This document shows, in pieces, positions 17,868 to 28,192 of a stretch of 64,000 nucleotides of DNA (positions are counted from its first letter, which is position 1; every line of letters begins with the position of its first letter). The position numbers and the translations under genes are program-made. Source of the stretch: Pseudomonas sp. RIT-PI-q (GTDB lineage: Bacteria; Pseudomonadota; Gammaproteobacteria; Pseudomonadales; Pseudomonadaceae); assembly GCF_001297125.1 (NCBI RefSeq), contig NZ_LHPC01000057.1:62001-126000 (forward strand), given 5' to 3'. Below the pieces are notes generated by a model, which ran no database searches, had not been told where the DNA came from, and worked only from the letters and a program-made list of their open reading frames with translations.

Positions 17868-18197
17868 TTAAACCGGCATCTGCATGATGTCTTGGTATGC
17901 CTGAACCAGCTTGTTGCGCACTTGGGTCAACGCCTGGAAAGACACGCTGGCCTTCTGCGAGGAAATCATCACGTCCGTCAGGTCGACGCCGCTCTTGCCG
18001 ATCTCGAAGGCCGTGGCCAACTGACTGGACGCCTGCTGGGTGTCGTTCACTTTATTGACGGCCTGACCGAGCATGTCGGAAAAGCTGTTGCCCGCCAGTT
18101 GTGGAACGGCGGCAGTCGATTTCGACGCAGACATGGCATCCATTTGCATGGACCGCATGTCCAGCATCAAGCGATTGAATTCAATACCTTGGCTCAT
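17868..18197 (-). CDS. fliE: Flagellar hook-basal body adaptor FliE
   Basis: 109 residues, a small helical rod protein linking the MS ring to the rod. The C-terminal VSFQALTQVRNKLVQAYQDIMQMPV block is nearly invariant in the family. It is the first gene of the fliEFGHIJ operon, with a consensus sigma-54 promoter about 77 bp upstream. Confidence 0.97.
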   Translation of the reverse strand: MSQGIEFNRLMLDMRSMQMDAMSASKSTAAVPQLAGNSFSDMLGQAVNKVNDTQQASSQLATAFEIGKSGVDLTDVMISSQKASVSFQALTQVRNKLVQAYQDIMQMPV

Positions 18198-18273
18198 GGT
18201 TTCTCTCTATGACGAGCTACGTCGTTGGCGACCCGCAATTTTTTGACACTCACTCGGCGGGTAGTGAGGTGTT

Positions 18274-18289
18274 AGCAACAAGGGTGCCA
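18274..18289 (-). promoter_or_regulatory. Sigma-54 promoter of fliEFGHIJ
   Basis: The minus strand reads TGGCAC-CCTTG-TTGCT, an exact match to TGGCAC-N5-TTGCW. It is 77 bp upstream of fliE. Expected activators are FleQ or FleR. Confidence 0.9.
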
Positions 18290-18334
18290 GCTCGGTGGCC
18301 GCCCTGAACAAAAGCCCGAACCCCAATCGCGATC

Positions 18335-18407
18335 CTGTAGGAGCTGGCTTGCCAGCGAATCGATGGTGGCCGTGATGCCGCCTTCGCTGGCAAGCCAGCT
18401 CCTACAG
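18335..18407. repeat. REPIN-like inverted REP pair
   Basis: GTAGGAGCTGGCTTGCCAGC and its exact mirror GCTGGCAAGCCAGCTCCTAC, with a short spacer. It lies between fleR and the fliE promoter and may act as a hairpin at the end of the fleSR transcript. Confidence 0.85.
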
Positions 18408-18439
18408 AAGGCGCATCAAGGGACGCATCTGGAATCGAA

Positions 18440-19825
18440 TCAGGTGGCGAACAAATAGGCTTCCACGTCCATTCCGGCGTCACGCATTTGCGCGAGCTTG
18501 TAACGCAAGGTGCGCGGGCTGATGCCCAGGCGCTCGGCGGCCTCTTTGCGACGGCCGCGCTCGGCACGCAGGGTGTCGATGATCATCTGGAACTCACGCC
18601 GGCGCAGGTCATCGCCCAGCGCCCCGGCCGACTCGGCTTCCACTTCCACGGCGCGCACAGGCGTCGACGCCAATGCCGGCAACGGCGCGCAGGCGACCGG
18701 CCCGCTCAGGCAGAAATCCTGCGGCTGGATCAAACCGCCCTGCTGGAGAATCAGCGCACGCTGAATCGCGTTATCCAGTTCCCGCACGTTACCCGGCCAT
18801 GGGTAACCGATCAGGCACGCCTGAGCCTCGGGCGACAGTTTTGCCGCCGCATGCTTCATTTTATTGACGTGTTTGGCCAACAGGCGCTCGGCCAGCGGCA
18901 GGATGTCGGCGGTACGCTCGCGCAGCGGACGCCATGCCAGCGGAAACACCGACAGGCGATAGTAAAGATCTTCGCGAAAACGCCCCGCCGCCACTTCCCC
19001 GGCGAGGTCACGGTTGGTGGTTGCGACGACGCGAATGTCCAGCGCGATCGGCTTGCGTGCGCCCACCCGCTCGACTTCGCGCTCCTGCAATACGCGCAGC
19101 AATTTGGCCTGCAGGCCCAGGGGCATTTCGGAAATTTCGTCGAGCAGGATGGTCCCGCCGTCAGCCTGTTCGAACTTGCCCGCCTGCGCCGCAATGGCGC
19201 CGGTGAACGAGCCCTTCTCGTGCCCGAACAATGTGGCTTCGAGCATGTTGTCGGGGATGGCTGCGCAGTTGATCGCAATGAACGGCTGGCTGGCGCGGTG
19301 GGAATGCTGGTGGATGTAGCGCGCCAGCACTTCTTTACCGGTCCCGGATTCACCCGAGATCAACACCGTGGAATCACTGCGCGCGACCCGCGCGGCCAAT
19401 TCCAGCAATTGCGCACTGGCCGGTTCGAACGCGACCGGGCCTTCGTGCTCGGTCGCGCCAAGACTGCCCAGCGCATGACGCGCCACCAGATCGAGCAATG
19501 CCTTGGGCTCGAACGGCTTGACCAGATAGTCCGCCGCGCCATGGCGCATGGCATCGACCGCGCGCTCCACGGCGCCGTGAGCGGTCATCAATAACACCGG
19601 TAATTGTGGCTGACGCGCACGCAGCAGACTGAGCAATTGATGCCCGTCCATGCCCGGCATGTTGACGTCACTCAGCACCAGGTTAAACGCTTCGACACCG
19701 ACTGCCGTCAGCGCTTCTTCGGCCGAACCGACAGCCTTGTAATCGTGCCCGGCAAGCAACAGCGTATCGGCCAATGCCTCCCGTAGCGCGCGGTCATCCT
19801 CGACCAGTAAAACCTTGATCCCCAT
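18440..19825 (-). CDS. fleR: Sigma-54-dependent response regulator FleR
   Basis: 461 residues from ATG 19825 (GGAG 8 bp upstream); a GTG three codons earlier overlapping the fleS stop is the alternative. Receiver domain (1-120, LVLSDVNMPGMDG), AAA+ domain (about 130-370, Walker A GESGTGKEV) and a Fis-type HTH at the end (RKEAAERLGISPRTLRYKL). The sigma-54 contact loop reads GSFTGA, not the commoner GAFTGA. With FleS it activates the later basal-body and hook operons. Confidence 0.96.
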   Translation of the reverse strand: MGIKVLLVEDDRALREALADTLLLAGHDYKAVGSAEEALTAVGVEAFNLVLSDVNMPGMDGHQLLSLLRARQPQLPVLLMTAHGAVERAVDAMRHGAADYLVKPFEPKALLDLVARHALGSLGATEHEGPVAFEPASAQLLELAARVARSDSTVLISGESGTGKEVLARYIHQHSHRASQPFIAINCAAIPDNMLEATLFGHEKGSFTGAIAAQAGKFEQADGGTILLDEISEMPLGLQAKLLRVLQEREVERVGARKPIALDIRVVATTNRDLAGEVAAGRFREDLYYRLSVFPLAWRPLRERTADILPLAERLLAKHVNKMKHAAAKLSPEAQACLIGYPWPGNVRELDNAIQRALILQQGGLIQPQDFCLSGPVACAPLPALASTPVRAVEVEAESAGALGDDLRRREFQMIIDTLRAERGRRKEAAERLGISPRTLRYKLAQMRDAGMDVEAYLFAT

Positions 19826-19830
19826 GTCCT

Positions 19831-21054
19831 TCACTCCGCTCCCTGAGCGTTGGCTTTTTCATCGCAAAAAAGCGGCAGGATGACCTGCGCACACGTGCCG
19901 CGACCCAGCCGCGAGCGCAGTTGCAATTCTCCCTGATGAGCACGGGCCACCGCCTTGACCACGGTCAGGCCGAGGCCGGTTCCGGTGGTTTTGGTGGTAA
20001 AAAACGGCTCGCCCAAACGCGCCAGCACATTGGCGTCGATCCCACTGCCGCTGTCGCTGACACTCAGGCGCAGCGTATTGCCGCGGGTATAGAGGTGGAC
20101 TTTCAAGCGCACATCACCGGCACTGGCCTGGATAGCGTTTTCGATCAGGTTGAGGATCGCCCCGACCAGTGTGTCGCGATTGCACAGCAACTCACCGCAA
20201 TGACTGTCGCACTGCCAGCGAATCGGCAGGCCCTGCACATGGGTCAGCGCGGCCGCTTGCAGCGACTGCATCAATATTTTTGGCGTGACGCGATCGGTCA
20301 GCGGCAGCTCGCCGCGCGCGAACACCAGCATGTCGCGCACCTGATGTTCCAGCTCATGCAGACGCTCTTTCAGGCGCCCGGCAAAACGCTGCTGGGTGGC
20401 GACGGGCAACTCCTGCTCAGTCAAATGACTGGCGTAGAGCAGGGCCGCGGACAAGGGGGTGCGAATCTGATGGGCCAGCGATGCCACCATCCGGCCGAGG
20501 GACGACAGGCGTTCGTGGCGGGCCAGCTGATCTTGCAGATGGCGGGTTTCAGTCAGGTCATTGAGCAACACCAACTGGCCGGGCTCGGCATCCAGCGAGC
20601 GCGTGGAGATCGACAAACGCCGACCGTCCTTGAGGGAAATTTCATGACCGTCGTCTTCGCGAGGCGCAAAGCAGCGGGCAATCACCTGCCGCCACAGTTC
20701 ACCTTCGAGGGGCAGACCAAGTAGCTCGCACGCAGCGGGGTTGGCCTCGCGCACAATGCCCTGTGCATCGATGACGATGACGCCACCGGGCAACAGATCG
20801 AGGAGGTTTTGCAGGCGGTTGGCCAGGCGTTCTTTTTCCGCCAGTTCCTGCATGCGCTGAGCGCTGACCACCGCCAGCTCACCCTTGAGCTCGGTGACCC
20901 GGGCTTCGAGCATGCTGTAGGAGTCGGTCAATTGGCTCGACATCTGATTGAACAGTGCATACGACTGCTCAAGGCCAAGCCGGCTTGCCTGCTCTACGGA
21001 CGACGGTTGCCCCGATGCGTCAGGGACAGGAAACATCTGGGCGGCTTGGGGCAT
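19831..21054 (-). CDS. fleS: Flagellar sensor kinase FleS
   Basis: About 407 residues; no membrane segment, so cytoplasmic. A PAS domain (about 85-170, LPGGVIVIDAQGIVREANPAA) precedes the HisKA box (SSLGRMVASLAHQIRTPLSAA, His in AHQIRTP) and the ATPase domain (NLIENAIQ, GTGLGLTVVK). It phosphorylates FleR. I chose the ATG at 21054; a GTG at 21063 is possible. Its sigma-54 promoter is about 50 bp upstream. Confidence 0.94.
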   Translation of the reverse strand: MPQAAQMFPVPDASGQPSSVEQASRLGLEQSYALFNQMSSQLTDSYSMLEARVTELKGELAVVSAQRMQELAEKERLANRLQNLLDLLPGGVIVIDAQGIVREANPAACELLGLPLEGELWRQVIARCFAPREDDGHEISLKDGRRLSISTRSLDAEPGQLVLLNDLTETRHLQDQLARHERLSSLGRMVASLAHQIRTPLSAALLYASHLTEQELPVATQQRFAGRLKERLHELEHQVRDMLVFARGELPLTDRVTPKILMQSLQAAALTHVQGLPIRWQCDSHCGELLCNRDTLVGAILNLIENAIQASAGDVRLKVHLYTRGNTLRLSVSDSGSGIDANVLARLGEPFFTTKTTGTGLGLTVVKAVARAHQGELQLRSRLGRGTCAQVILPLFCDEKANAQGAE

Positions 21055-21107
21055 CGTGCTCACTCGCTTGGCTGACCGTCAGTGAAACGGAACGTTGCGA
21101 GGGATGT

Positions 21108-21123
21108 AGCAATACCCGTGCCT
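21108..21123 (-). promoter_or_regulatory. Sigma-54 promoter of fleSR
   Basis: The minus strand reads AGGCAC-GGGTA-TTGCT, keeping GG-N10-GC. It lies 45-54 bp before the two possible fleS starts. The neighbouring FleQ gene encodes the expected activator. Confidence 0.88.
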
Positions 21124-21164
21124 AAAAAAAACTACCTATAAATGAAGGACTTGAAAAACAGGCG

Positions 21165-22640
<1,476 letters not shown>

Positions 22641-22813
22641 GCAATAGCAACTTCCCTAGTCAACTCAATGCCCGAAATGAGGGGGCAAGCTAGACGCTTG
22701 CAGGCATGTTACGCCTGTAGACGCCTGAAATCTGGAACCAGCCACTAGTTAAGTCAAAAAACCGTGCACAGTCAAATTTATGGCGCACTATGTTTGGATT
22801 AACTGAGGGTTAA

Positions 22814-23110
22814 CTAACCAAACAGATGGTAAACCTTTGCCGCGTTCTGCGCATGGGTGATCTGCGACATCTCGTCGACTATCGCTTGGCGCTCTCCCAT
22901 CGTCGCCGTCAACAAATCCTTGTACACCGCCAGCAGCCCTTCCAGATTGGTCCGCAATGCTTCTTCGTCGATCGGCGCTTCGCTCAGCACCTCATCGACG
23001 CACTCGCGACAGGCCACATCCAGTTCGCCAATCGCATCCCAATTACGCGCCGCCAAGGCATCAACCAGGGCTTCACGCGTTTGTTCAATCCGCTGCAGTG
23101 CTTGACTCAT
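22814..23110 (-). CDS. fliT: FliT-like flagellar export chaperone
   Basis: 98 residues, predicted all-helical: ALQRIEQTREALVDALAARN at the start and VDEMSQITHAQNAAKVYHLFG at the end. Size and position directly after fliS match FliT proteins, which chaperone the cap FliD. Sequence conservation in this family is low, so the call rests largely on context. It follows fliS by 24 bp and precedes fleQ. Confidence 0.8.
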   Translation of the reverse strand: MSQALQRIEQTREALVDALAARNWDAIGELDVACRECVDEVLSEAPIDEEALRTNLEGLLAVYKDLLTATMGERQAIVDEMSQITHAQNAAKVYHLFG

Positions 23111-23134
23111 GGCGCTATCCTCAGACCCGCAGGC

Positions 23135-23524
23135 CTATTGGTTTGCAATTGCATCCCAGCCGCTTTTCAAGGTATCGAGCAAACCCGATACTTCGTCGAT
23201 GATCGCTGCATCGTTGTTGCGGTTGGCTTCCATCAGACGCGTCATCATGTAGGCGTACAGGTTGTCGAGCTGCTGGAGCGAAGCCGGGTCTTCGGTCTTC
23301 TCCGGGTTCAGGCCGTCACGCAGGCCAATGATGATGTCAACGGCCTTGCCGAGCATCAATCCCTTGAGTGCGATGTCGCCCCGCTCCATTGCGCCCTTGG
23401 CTTGAGCCATGCGGTCCAGCCCACCCTCCATCAGCAATTGAACCAGGCGATGGGGATTGGCTTCAGAGATCTGAGCATGGGAATTGACCTTCTGGTACTG
23501 GCGAAGGGCTCTCATGGGATTCAT
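23135..23524 (-). CDS. fliS: Flagellin export chaperone FliS
   Basis: 129 residues from the ATG at 23524, which has GAGG 7 bp upstream; an in-frame extension to 23593 lacks a site. The family block NPHRLVQLLMEGGLDRMAQAKG is clear. FliS binds the flagellin C-terminus and keeps it soluble before export. It is separated from fliD by a terminator-like hairpin. Confidence 0.95.
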   Translation of the reverse strand: MNPMRALRQYQKVNSHAQISEANPHRLVQLLMEGGLDRMAQAKGAMERGDIALKGLMLGKAVDIIIGLRDGLNPEKTEDPASLQQLDNLYAYMMTRLMEANRNNDAAIIDEVSGLLDTLKSGWDAIANQ

Positions 23525-23621
23525 GTTTCTACCTCGTGACAGACAACAAATGAAAATAGGTTTGCTCTGATCATTATGTCGACTGGTCGACACAAAACTT
23601 TAATCCGGACCCGCCACCAAA

Positions 23622-23666
23622 GAAAAAACCCAGGCGCTGTGATAACAGCCTGCCTGGGTTTTTTTA
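23622..23666 (-). terminator. Rho-independent terminator after fliD (possibly two-way)
   Basis: Stem AACCCAGGC...GCCTGGGTT, with an internal extension, is flanked by A-rich sequence on the left and a T-run on the right. For fliD on the minus strand it gives a GC stem followed by TTTTTTCT. Confidence 0.85.
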
Positions 23667-23679
23667 TGCCTGATCCGGA

Positions 23680-25068
23680 TCAGTCAGACTTCGGATTGTT
23701 CAGCGCGTTGAGCGTGGTCATGATGCTGTCGCTCTGCGCCCGCAGCCTGGCCACCAGGGAATCCATGGCGGTGTACTTGGCCGTCAGGCTCAATTGCAGG
23801 CTGGTCATCCGCGAATCGAGTGTGTCCTGCTGCTTTTTCAAGTCGTTCAGGCTGTCGGTAAGGCTTGCCGAGCGTGCAGCGAACACACCGGTCTTGCTCA
23901 AGGCAAAACTGTCAGTCGCGGTTTTCATACGAGCGAGCAAACCGGTATCGCCGGTAAAAATACCGTTGATGTCCGAAGCGTTGGTGATGGCCGCTGCATC
24001 GAACAGTTTGTCGTCGATTGAGAGTGCCCCGGTTTTCTGGTCTGTCTTGACACCGAACTGAGCGAGAGACTTCAACTGACCAGAGCCACCCATCGCATTC
24101 AGTTCAGTACGCACCGCTGACAGCATCGAGCGCAGCGAGGCATCGCCCGTCAGGGCGCCGGACGTTACCGAACCATCGGGATTGGTGGTGACCTGGGTTT
24201 CAGCGTTCGCTGCCTTGATCAACGCGTTGTAGGTATCGACAAAACCTTTGACCGAAGACTTCAGGTTCGCGTTACTGGCGGCTACGGTAATAGTGCTGGC
24301 TGTAGGTGCAGAAGCGCCGGATGCTGTCGCAGAGACCCCCGTCAGTTTAACGGTAACCCCACTCACGGCGTCGGCAATAGTGTTGCTCTTGGATTCCATG
24401 ACCAAGCCGTCAAGTGTGTACTTGGCGTTCTGTGGCGGAGCGAGGACCGAGGTTCCGGTTTCCAGGCCTGAGTTGCCCGACAAGGTCAGGTCTGTACCGA
24501 CACCGGTGTTGCTCGACGTCAGCACCAGTCGAGAACCGCCGGCGTCGGTCAGAATGTTGGCACTCAATCCTTGGTTGGCGTATTGCGAGTTGATCGAATC
24601 GCGAACCTGCTGCAACGTCGCGCCGCCCGGAATGCTGACGTCGTACGTGCTGCTGCCCTGTTTGATACTTAGGGTGGTCGGTGTCGCGCCTGCGTTGATG
24701 ACCGTCGAAGCGCCGCCCGCATAAACCTTGCTCGAAATCTTCGACGCGGTTGCCAACTGAGAAGCCACCAGCGAGAAACTACCGGCCGCCGCACCAGTAC
24801 CGGTGGTGACCGTGGCGACTTTTTCGTCGGACGATGTACCGTTCAGCCCGCTGAAGCTGGCGGTATTCTTCATGGTCTCCAACGCGCCACGAAACGCATC
24901 CAGCGCAGCCTGGATTTTGCCGATAGACGATAGCGACGTGGTTGCTTTCAGTGTCTGATTGTTGATCTGCGTCTGCTTCGGTGCTCTTTCGGAGTCCACC
25001 AAAGACTTCACAATCGCCTGGGTATCGATGTTCGAACCGATACCGCTAACCGATGTACCCGCCATCAT
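23680..25068 (-). CDS. fliD: Flagellar filament cap protein FliD
   Basis: 462 residues. N-terminal block SVSGIGSNIDTQAIVKSLVD and C-terminal coiled coil (NDLKKQQDTLDSRMTSLQLS) are those of FliD; the middle is variable. FliD caps the growing filament and in P. aeruginosa binds mucin. The ATG at 25065 is an equally good start (AAGGAG nearby). It lies 77 bp after flaG. Confidence 0.96.
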   Translation of the reverse strand: MMAGTSVSGIGSNIDTQAIVKSLVDSERAPKQTQINNQTLKATTSLSSIGKIQAALDAFRGALETMKNTASFSGLNGTSSDEKVATVTTGTGAAAGSFSLVASQLATASKISSKVYAGGASTVINAGATPTTLSIKQGSSTYDVSIPGGATLQQVRDSINSQYANQGLSANILTDAGGSRLVLTSSNTGVGTDLTLSGNSGLETGTSVLAPPQNAKYTLDGLVMESKSNTIADAVSGVTVKLTGVSATASGASAPTASTITVAASNANLKSSVKGFVDTYNALIKAANAETQVTTNPDGSVTSGALTGDASLRSMLSAVRTELNAMGGSGQLKSLAQFGVKTDQKTGALSIDDKLFDAAAITNASDINGIFTGDTGLLARMKTATDSFALSKTGVFAARSASLTDSLNDLKKQQDTLDSRMTSLQLSLTAKYTAMDSLVARLRAQSDSIMTTLNALNNPKSD

Positions 25069-25145
25069 CTATCTCCTTGTTCGGTGGCTGCTGCTTTCTT
25101 GACGAAATGGCCTTGATCACAGACAGCAACAAAATTCATGCCAGT

Positions 25146-25496
25146 TCAGACTTTGTCATCAAACAACAAACTGCTGGCGTCCGACAGGCTTTGTGCCAGT
25201 TTAAGTGCAGCTTCCGACGGGATCTGACGAATCACGAGGCCCGTTTCGGTGGCGATGACCTTGACCACAACCCGGCCAGTGGAATCATCAATGGAAAAAT
25301 CCAGATTGCGCTGGGCAGCCTGGACGAACTCCTGAATATCGGTCACTGCCTTTTCCAACTCATCGCGCTTGGGCTCGGAACCCGATGCCGCGACTGCTTC
25401 AGCCTTGGGCTGTTCCTGTTTGGCGGTGACGATCGGCGTTATGCCCTGAGGCGCAACAGCGGGATAGGTCAGGTTCAACTTGACGCTCATGTCCAT
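25146..25496 (-). CDS. flaG: Flagellar protein FlaG
   Basis: 116 residues from the ATG at 25496, which has GGAG 7 bp upstream. The C-terminal FlaG domain is recognisable: RNLDFSIDDSTGRVVVKVI and LVIRQIPSEAALKLA. The function of FlaG is poorly defined; it influences filament length and sits between fliC and fliD in many polar flagellates. Confidence 0.93.
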   Translation of the reverse strand: MDMSVKLNLTYPAVAPQGITPIVTAKQEQPKAEAVAASGSEPKRDELEKAVTDIQEFVQAAQRNLDFSIDDSTGRVVVKVIATETGLVIRQIPSEAALKLAQSLSDASSLLFDDKV

Positions 25497-25514
25497 GCCT
25501 AATCTCCTGATCAT

Positions 25515-25548
25515 GAAAAAAACAAAAGGGCGCGTAAACGCGCCCTTC
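25515..25548 (-). terminator. Terminator of fliC
   Basis: Hairpin AAGGGCGCG-TTTA-CGCGCCCTT followed by TTGTTTTTTTC on the minus strand, 22 bp after the fliC stop. Confidence 0.92.
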
Positions 25549-25570
25549 CGTCATTCACCAAGCGCCGGAA

Positions 25571-27010
25571 TTAACCCAGCAGCTTCAGCACAGCCGATGG
25601 CAGCTGGTTAGCCTGGGACAGGATCGCAGTGGAAGCCTGTTGCAGGGTTTGCTGCTTGGTCAGCTGGGCAGTTTCTGCCGCGAAGTCAACGTCCTGGATC
25701 ACGCCACGAGCAGCGGTGGAGTTGTCGGAGATGCTGCGCAGGTTCGACACGGTGCTGTCGAAACGGTTTTGTACGGCACCGAGGTCAGCACGCTGGGAGT
25801 CGATAGCCGAGATCGCCTGGGTGATCACGTCAACCGCGTTTTGCGCGTTGGCCGCAGTGGTCACGTCAGTGTTGCTGACAACGGTTTTGGTCGAATTGGC
25901 AGAGATGGCTGCAGCAGCACCGAACAAGCCACCAACACCAGCACCCGACAGCGAGTAGCTGTTGGTGGAGTTCAGCGAGATAGAACCTGTGGCGATGATC
26001 GGACCAGCACCTACGACGAGCGGGGTGGAGCCACTGAGGACGCCGGCACCGTTTTTCGACGCAACACCGATGAGGGCGGCGTTGGCGTTACCATTGGTGA
26101 AGCTCATGTTTTCGCCGGTATCGGATTTCACCGACAGGGCTTGAGTCGAAGAATCGTAGTTAACGCTGATGCCCAGTTTTGCGGCGTTGGACTTCAACTG
26201 ATCTGCCAGATCGGAAGTGCTAGTCAAGCCGGTGAAGCTAACGGTTGCACCACCAACGGTCAGGTCGAAGGCAGCAGGCGTTGCAGCAGCAGCAGTTACA
26301 GAGAATGCAACTTCAGTGCTGGCGGTTGCGCCCAGACCACCTACAGCACCGTTCAATTTGGCAGCAATGGTCTTGGCCGAATCGCCAACAGCTACCGCGA
26401 TAGAAGAACTGGTCTGGCCGCCGCCGGTAACAACGATTGGGCCGCCGGTGAGACCACCAGTAGCGCTCGGTGCGTTTGTTACGCTTTTCAGTTGCTGCGA
26501 ACCAACGTTGTTAGCAGCTACGTTGCCCAGAGTCATGTTGATGGTCTGGTTAGCGTTTGCGCCCACTTGGAAAGCGGTAGTACCGAAAGAACCGTCCAGC
26601 AGGTTACGACCACCGAAAGTAGTAGTGGTAGCGATACGGGTCAGCTCGGAAGTCAGAGCCGAGTATTCGGCGTTGTTCGACTTACGGTCTTCAGCGCTTG
26701 GCGAGCCGTTCGCGGAAGCCAGGGCCAGGGTACGCATTTTCTGCAGGATGTTAGTGGATTCCTGCATCGCGCCTTCAGCAGTTTGCGCGATGGAGATACC
26801 GTCACCGGCGTTCTTGATGGCAGTGCCCAGGCCGTTGATCTGGCTGGTCAGACGGTTGGAGATTTGCAGGCCGGCCGCATCGTCTTTAGCGCTGTTGATA
26901 CGCAGGCCGGAAGACAGACGCTGCATCGAAGTTTGCAGATTACCGGAAGCTTTGTTCAGGTTGTTCTGTACGGTCAGCGATGCAAGGTTGGTGTTTACTG
27001 TTAAAGCCAT
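25571..27010 (-). CDS. fliC: Flagellin FliC
   Basis: 479 residues. Conserved D0/D1 ends (MALTVNTNLASLTVQNNLNK; STAILSQANQLPSAVLKLLG) flank a Gly/Ala/Ser/Thr-rich variable region (about 170-385). Residues 30-51 are the flg22 epitope, differing from the classic peptide at three positions. No Cys. Expressed from a sigma-28-like promoter about 80 bp upstream and ended by a strong terminator. Chaperone gene fliS and cap gene fliD lie just downstream. Confidence 0.98.
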   Translation of the reverse strand: MALTVNTNLASLTVQNNLNKASGNLQTSMQRLSSGLRINSAKDDAAGLQISNRLTSQINGLGTAIKNAGDGISIAQTAEGAMQESTNILQKMRTLALASANGSPSAEDRKSNNAEYSALTSELTRIATTTTFGGRNLLDGSFGTTAFQVGANANQTINMTLGNVAANNVGSQQLKSVTNAPSATGGLTGGPIVVTGGGQTSSSIAVAVGDSAKTIAAKLNGAVGGLGATASTEVAFSVTAAAATPAAFDLTVGGATVSFTGLTSTSDLADQLKSNAAKLGISVNYDSSTQALSVKSDTGENMSFTNGNANAALIGVASKNGAGVLSGSTPLVVGAGPIIATGSISLNSTNSYSLSGAGVGGLFGAAAAISANSTKTVVSNTDVTTAANAQNAVDVITQAISAIDSQRADLGAVQNRFDSTVSNLRSISDNSTAARGVIQDVDFAAETAQLTKQQTLQQASTAILSQANQLPSAVLKLLG

Positions 27011-27090
27011 GACGAAATCCTCGTTGGATGGATACTGCGGCTTCCGGCCCTGACATCCGTCGGGTGTGGCCTAGAGAACCTACGTAATAG

Positions 27091-27117
27091 TTATCGTCGT
27101 GAAGAGGCTTTGCTTGA
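27091..27117 (-). promoter_or_regulatory. Sigma-28 (FliA) promoter of fliC
   Basis: The minus strand reads TCAAG, 14 bases, then GACGATAA, close to the TCAAG-N12-14-GCCGATAA pattern of flagellin promoters. It gives a leader of about 75 nt before the fliC ATG. Confidence 0.75.
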
Positions 27118-27195
27118 GCGGTTTTTTGCAAATTTTTAGTGGCAGCTTGCCAGCCCTTTAGTTTCAAGGCCTTGGAGCCAAAAATTCGGCGTCAG

Positions 27196-27238
27196 TAAAA
27201 CGCAAAACGCCCGGAAACTTTCGTTGCCGGGCGTTTTT
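27196..27238 (-). terminator. Terminator after the ketoacyl-ACP synthase-like gene
   Basis: Stem AACGCCCGG...CCGGGCGTT with an 11-12 nt loop, then TTGCGTTTT on the minus strand. It isolates the gene from fliC. Confidence 0.88.
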
Positions 27239-27262
27239 ATTGCGTTACTGCTGCACAGCGGA

Positions 27263-28192
27263 TCAGCCGCGGAAGAGAATCGCCGAGCCCCACGACAGGC
27301 CTACGCCAAAGCCGCTGATGGCGACACGGGTCCACTTGGAATCGAACACGTGATTCTGCAACAGCAGCGGAATACTCGAAGACACCGTGTTACCGGTTTC
27401 GAGCATGTCCTTGACGAACTTCTCAGGCTCACCTTCTTCAAAGCGGCGCGCCACGGCATCGACAATCGCCGCACTGCCTTGGTGAATGCAGAAGGCATCG
27501 ATATCGCCCGCCTGCAAATTCGACTCATCCAGCAGCTCGTGCAAATGCGCCGGGACTTTCAGCAACGCGAAGTTGAAGACCTGGCGGCCATTCATGAAAA
27601 ACACACCGTCGCTGACTTTCAAGTGCGGCGCACCGGAACCGTCGGTGCCGAACTTCGACTTGCCCAGCTGCCAGACAGCGTTTTCGCCCATCCAGGTCGC
27701 GGTGGCGGCATCACCGAACAGCATCGTGGTGTTGCGGTCTTCCGGGTCGACGATCTTCGAGTAAGGGTCGGCGGTGACCAGCAGGCCGTTTTTCAGCCCC
27801 GTCGCTTCCATGAACCCCTTGAGGGCATAGATGCCATAGACGTAACCGGAACAACCCAGGGAGATATCGAAAGCAGCCACATGGGTCGGCAGGCCCAGTT
27901 TGTCCTGAACGATCGCCGAGGTGTGCGGCAGCCCTTCTTCATCGCCGTTCTGGGTGACGACGATCAAGCAATCGATGGATTCACGCTTGAGTTCGGGGCT
28001 GGCGGCGAACAGTGCATTGACTGCTTCGACGCACAGGTCTGAAGTTTCCTGATCGGCATCCTTGCGCGGCAGAAACGCCGAACCGATCTTGCCAAGAATG
28101 AAGGTTTCATCCTTGTCGAACTTTGCACCCTGGGCGTAGTTGTCAACCCCGGCTGCCGGCACGTAACTCGCTATGTTTTTTATGCCAATCAT
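27263..28192 (-). CDS. 3-oxoacyl-ACP synthase III-like protein in the flagellin locus
   Basis: 309 residues from the ATG at 28192 (GGGAAG 6 bp upstream). The KASIII catalytic triad is visible: Cys in DISLGCSGYVYG, His in AFCIHQGS, Asn in ETGNTVSSSIPLLL. Length is normal for FabH. Related genes stand between flgL and fliC in several Pseudomonas; in P. syringae one (orf3) belongs to the flagellin glycosylation island next to glycosyltransferases fgt1/fgt2. No glycosyltransferase is present here. The likely role is making an acyl group for a flagellin sugar, but that is inferred. It has its own terminator; no clear promoter is visible upstream. Confidence 0.85.
   Translation of the reverse strand: MIGIKNIASYVPAAGVDNYAQGAKFDKDETFILGKIGSAFLPRKDADQETSDLCVEAVNALFAASPELKRESIDCLIVVTQNGDEEGLPHTSAIVQDKLGLPTHVAAFDISLGCSGYVYGIYALKGFMEATGLKNGLLVTADPYSKIVDPEDRNTTMLFGDAATATWMGENAVWQLGKSKFGTDGSGAPHLKVSDGVFFMNGRQVFNFALLKVPAHLHELLDESNLQAGDIDAFCIHQGSAAIVDAVARRFEEGEPEKFVKDMLETGNTVSSSIPLLLQNHVFDSKWTRVAISGFGVGLSWGSAILFRG

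Noticed and set aside
15868..17871. 667-residue open frame on the plus strand opposite fliF
   Set aside because: It is antisense to a complete, well-recognised fliF/fliG region; high GC creates long mirror frames and no domain is visible.
18236..18252. GTGTC-A6-TTGC sequence before fliE as sigma-54 promoter
   Set aside because: GG is missing and spacing is one base short; a perfect site exists at 18274-18289.
25116..25145. TGGCAT...TTGCT upstream of fliD as sigma-54 promoter
   Set aside because: The two halves are 8 bases apart instead of 5, breaking GG-N10-GC.
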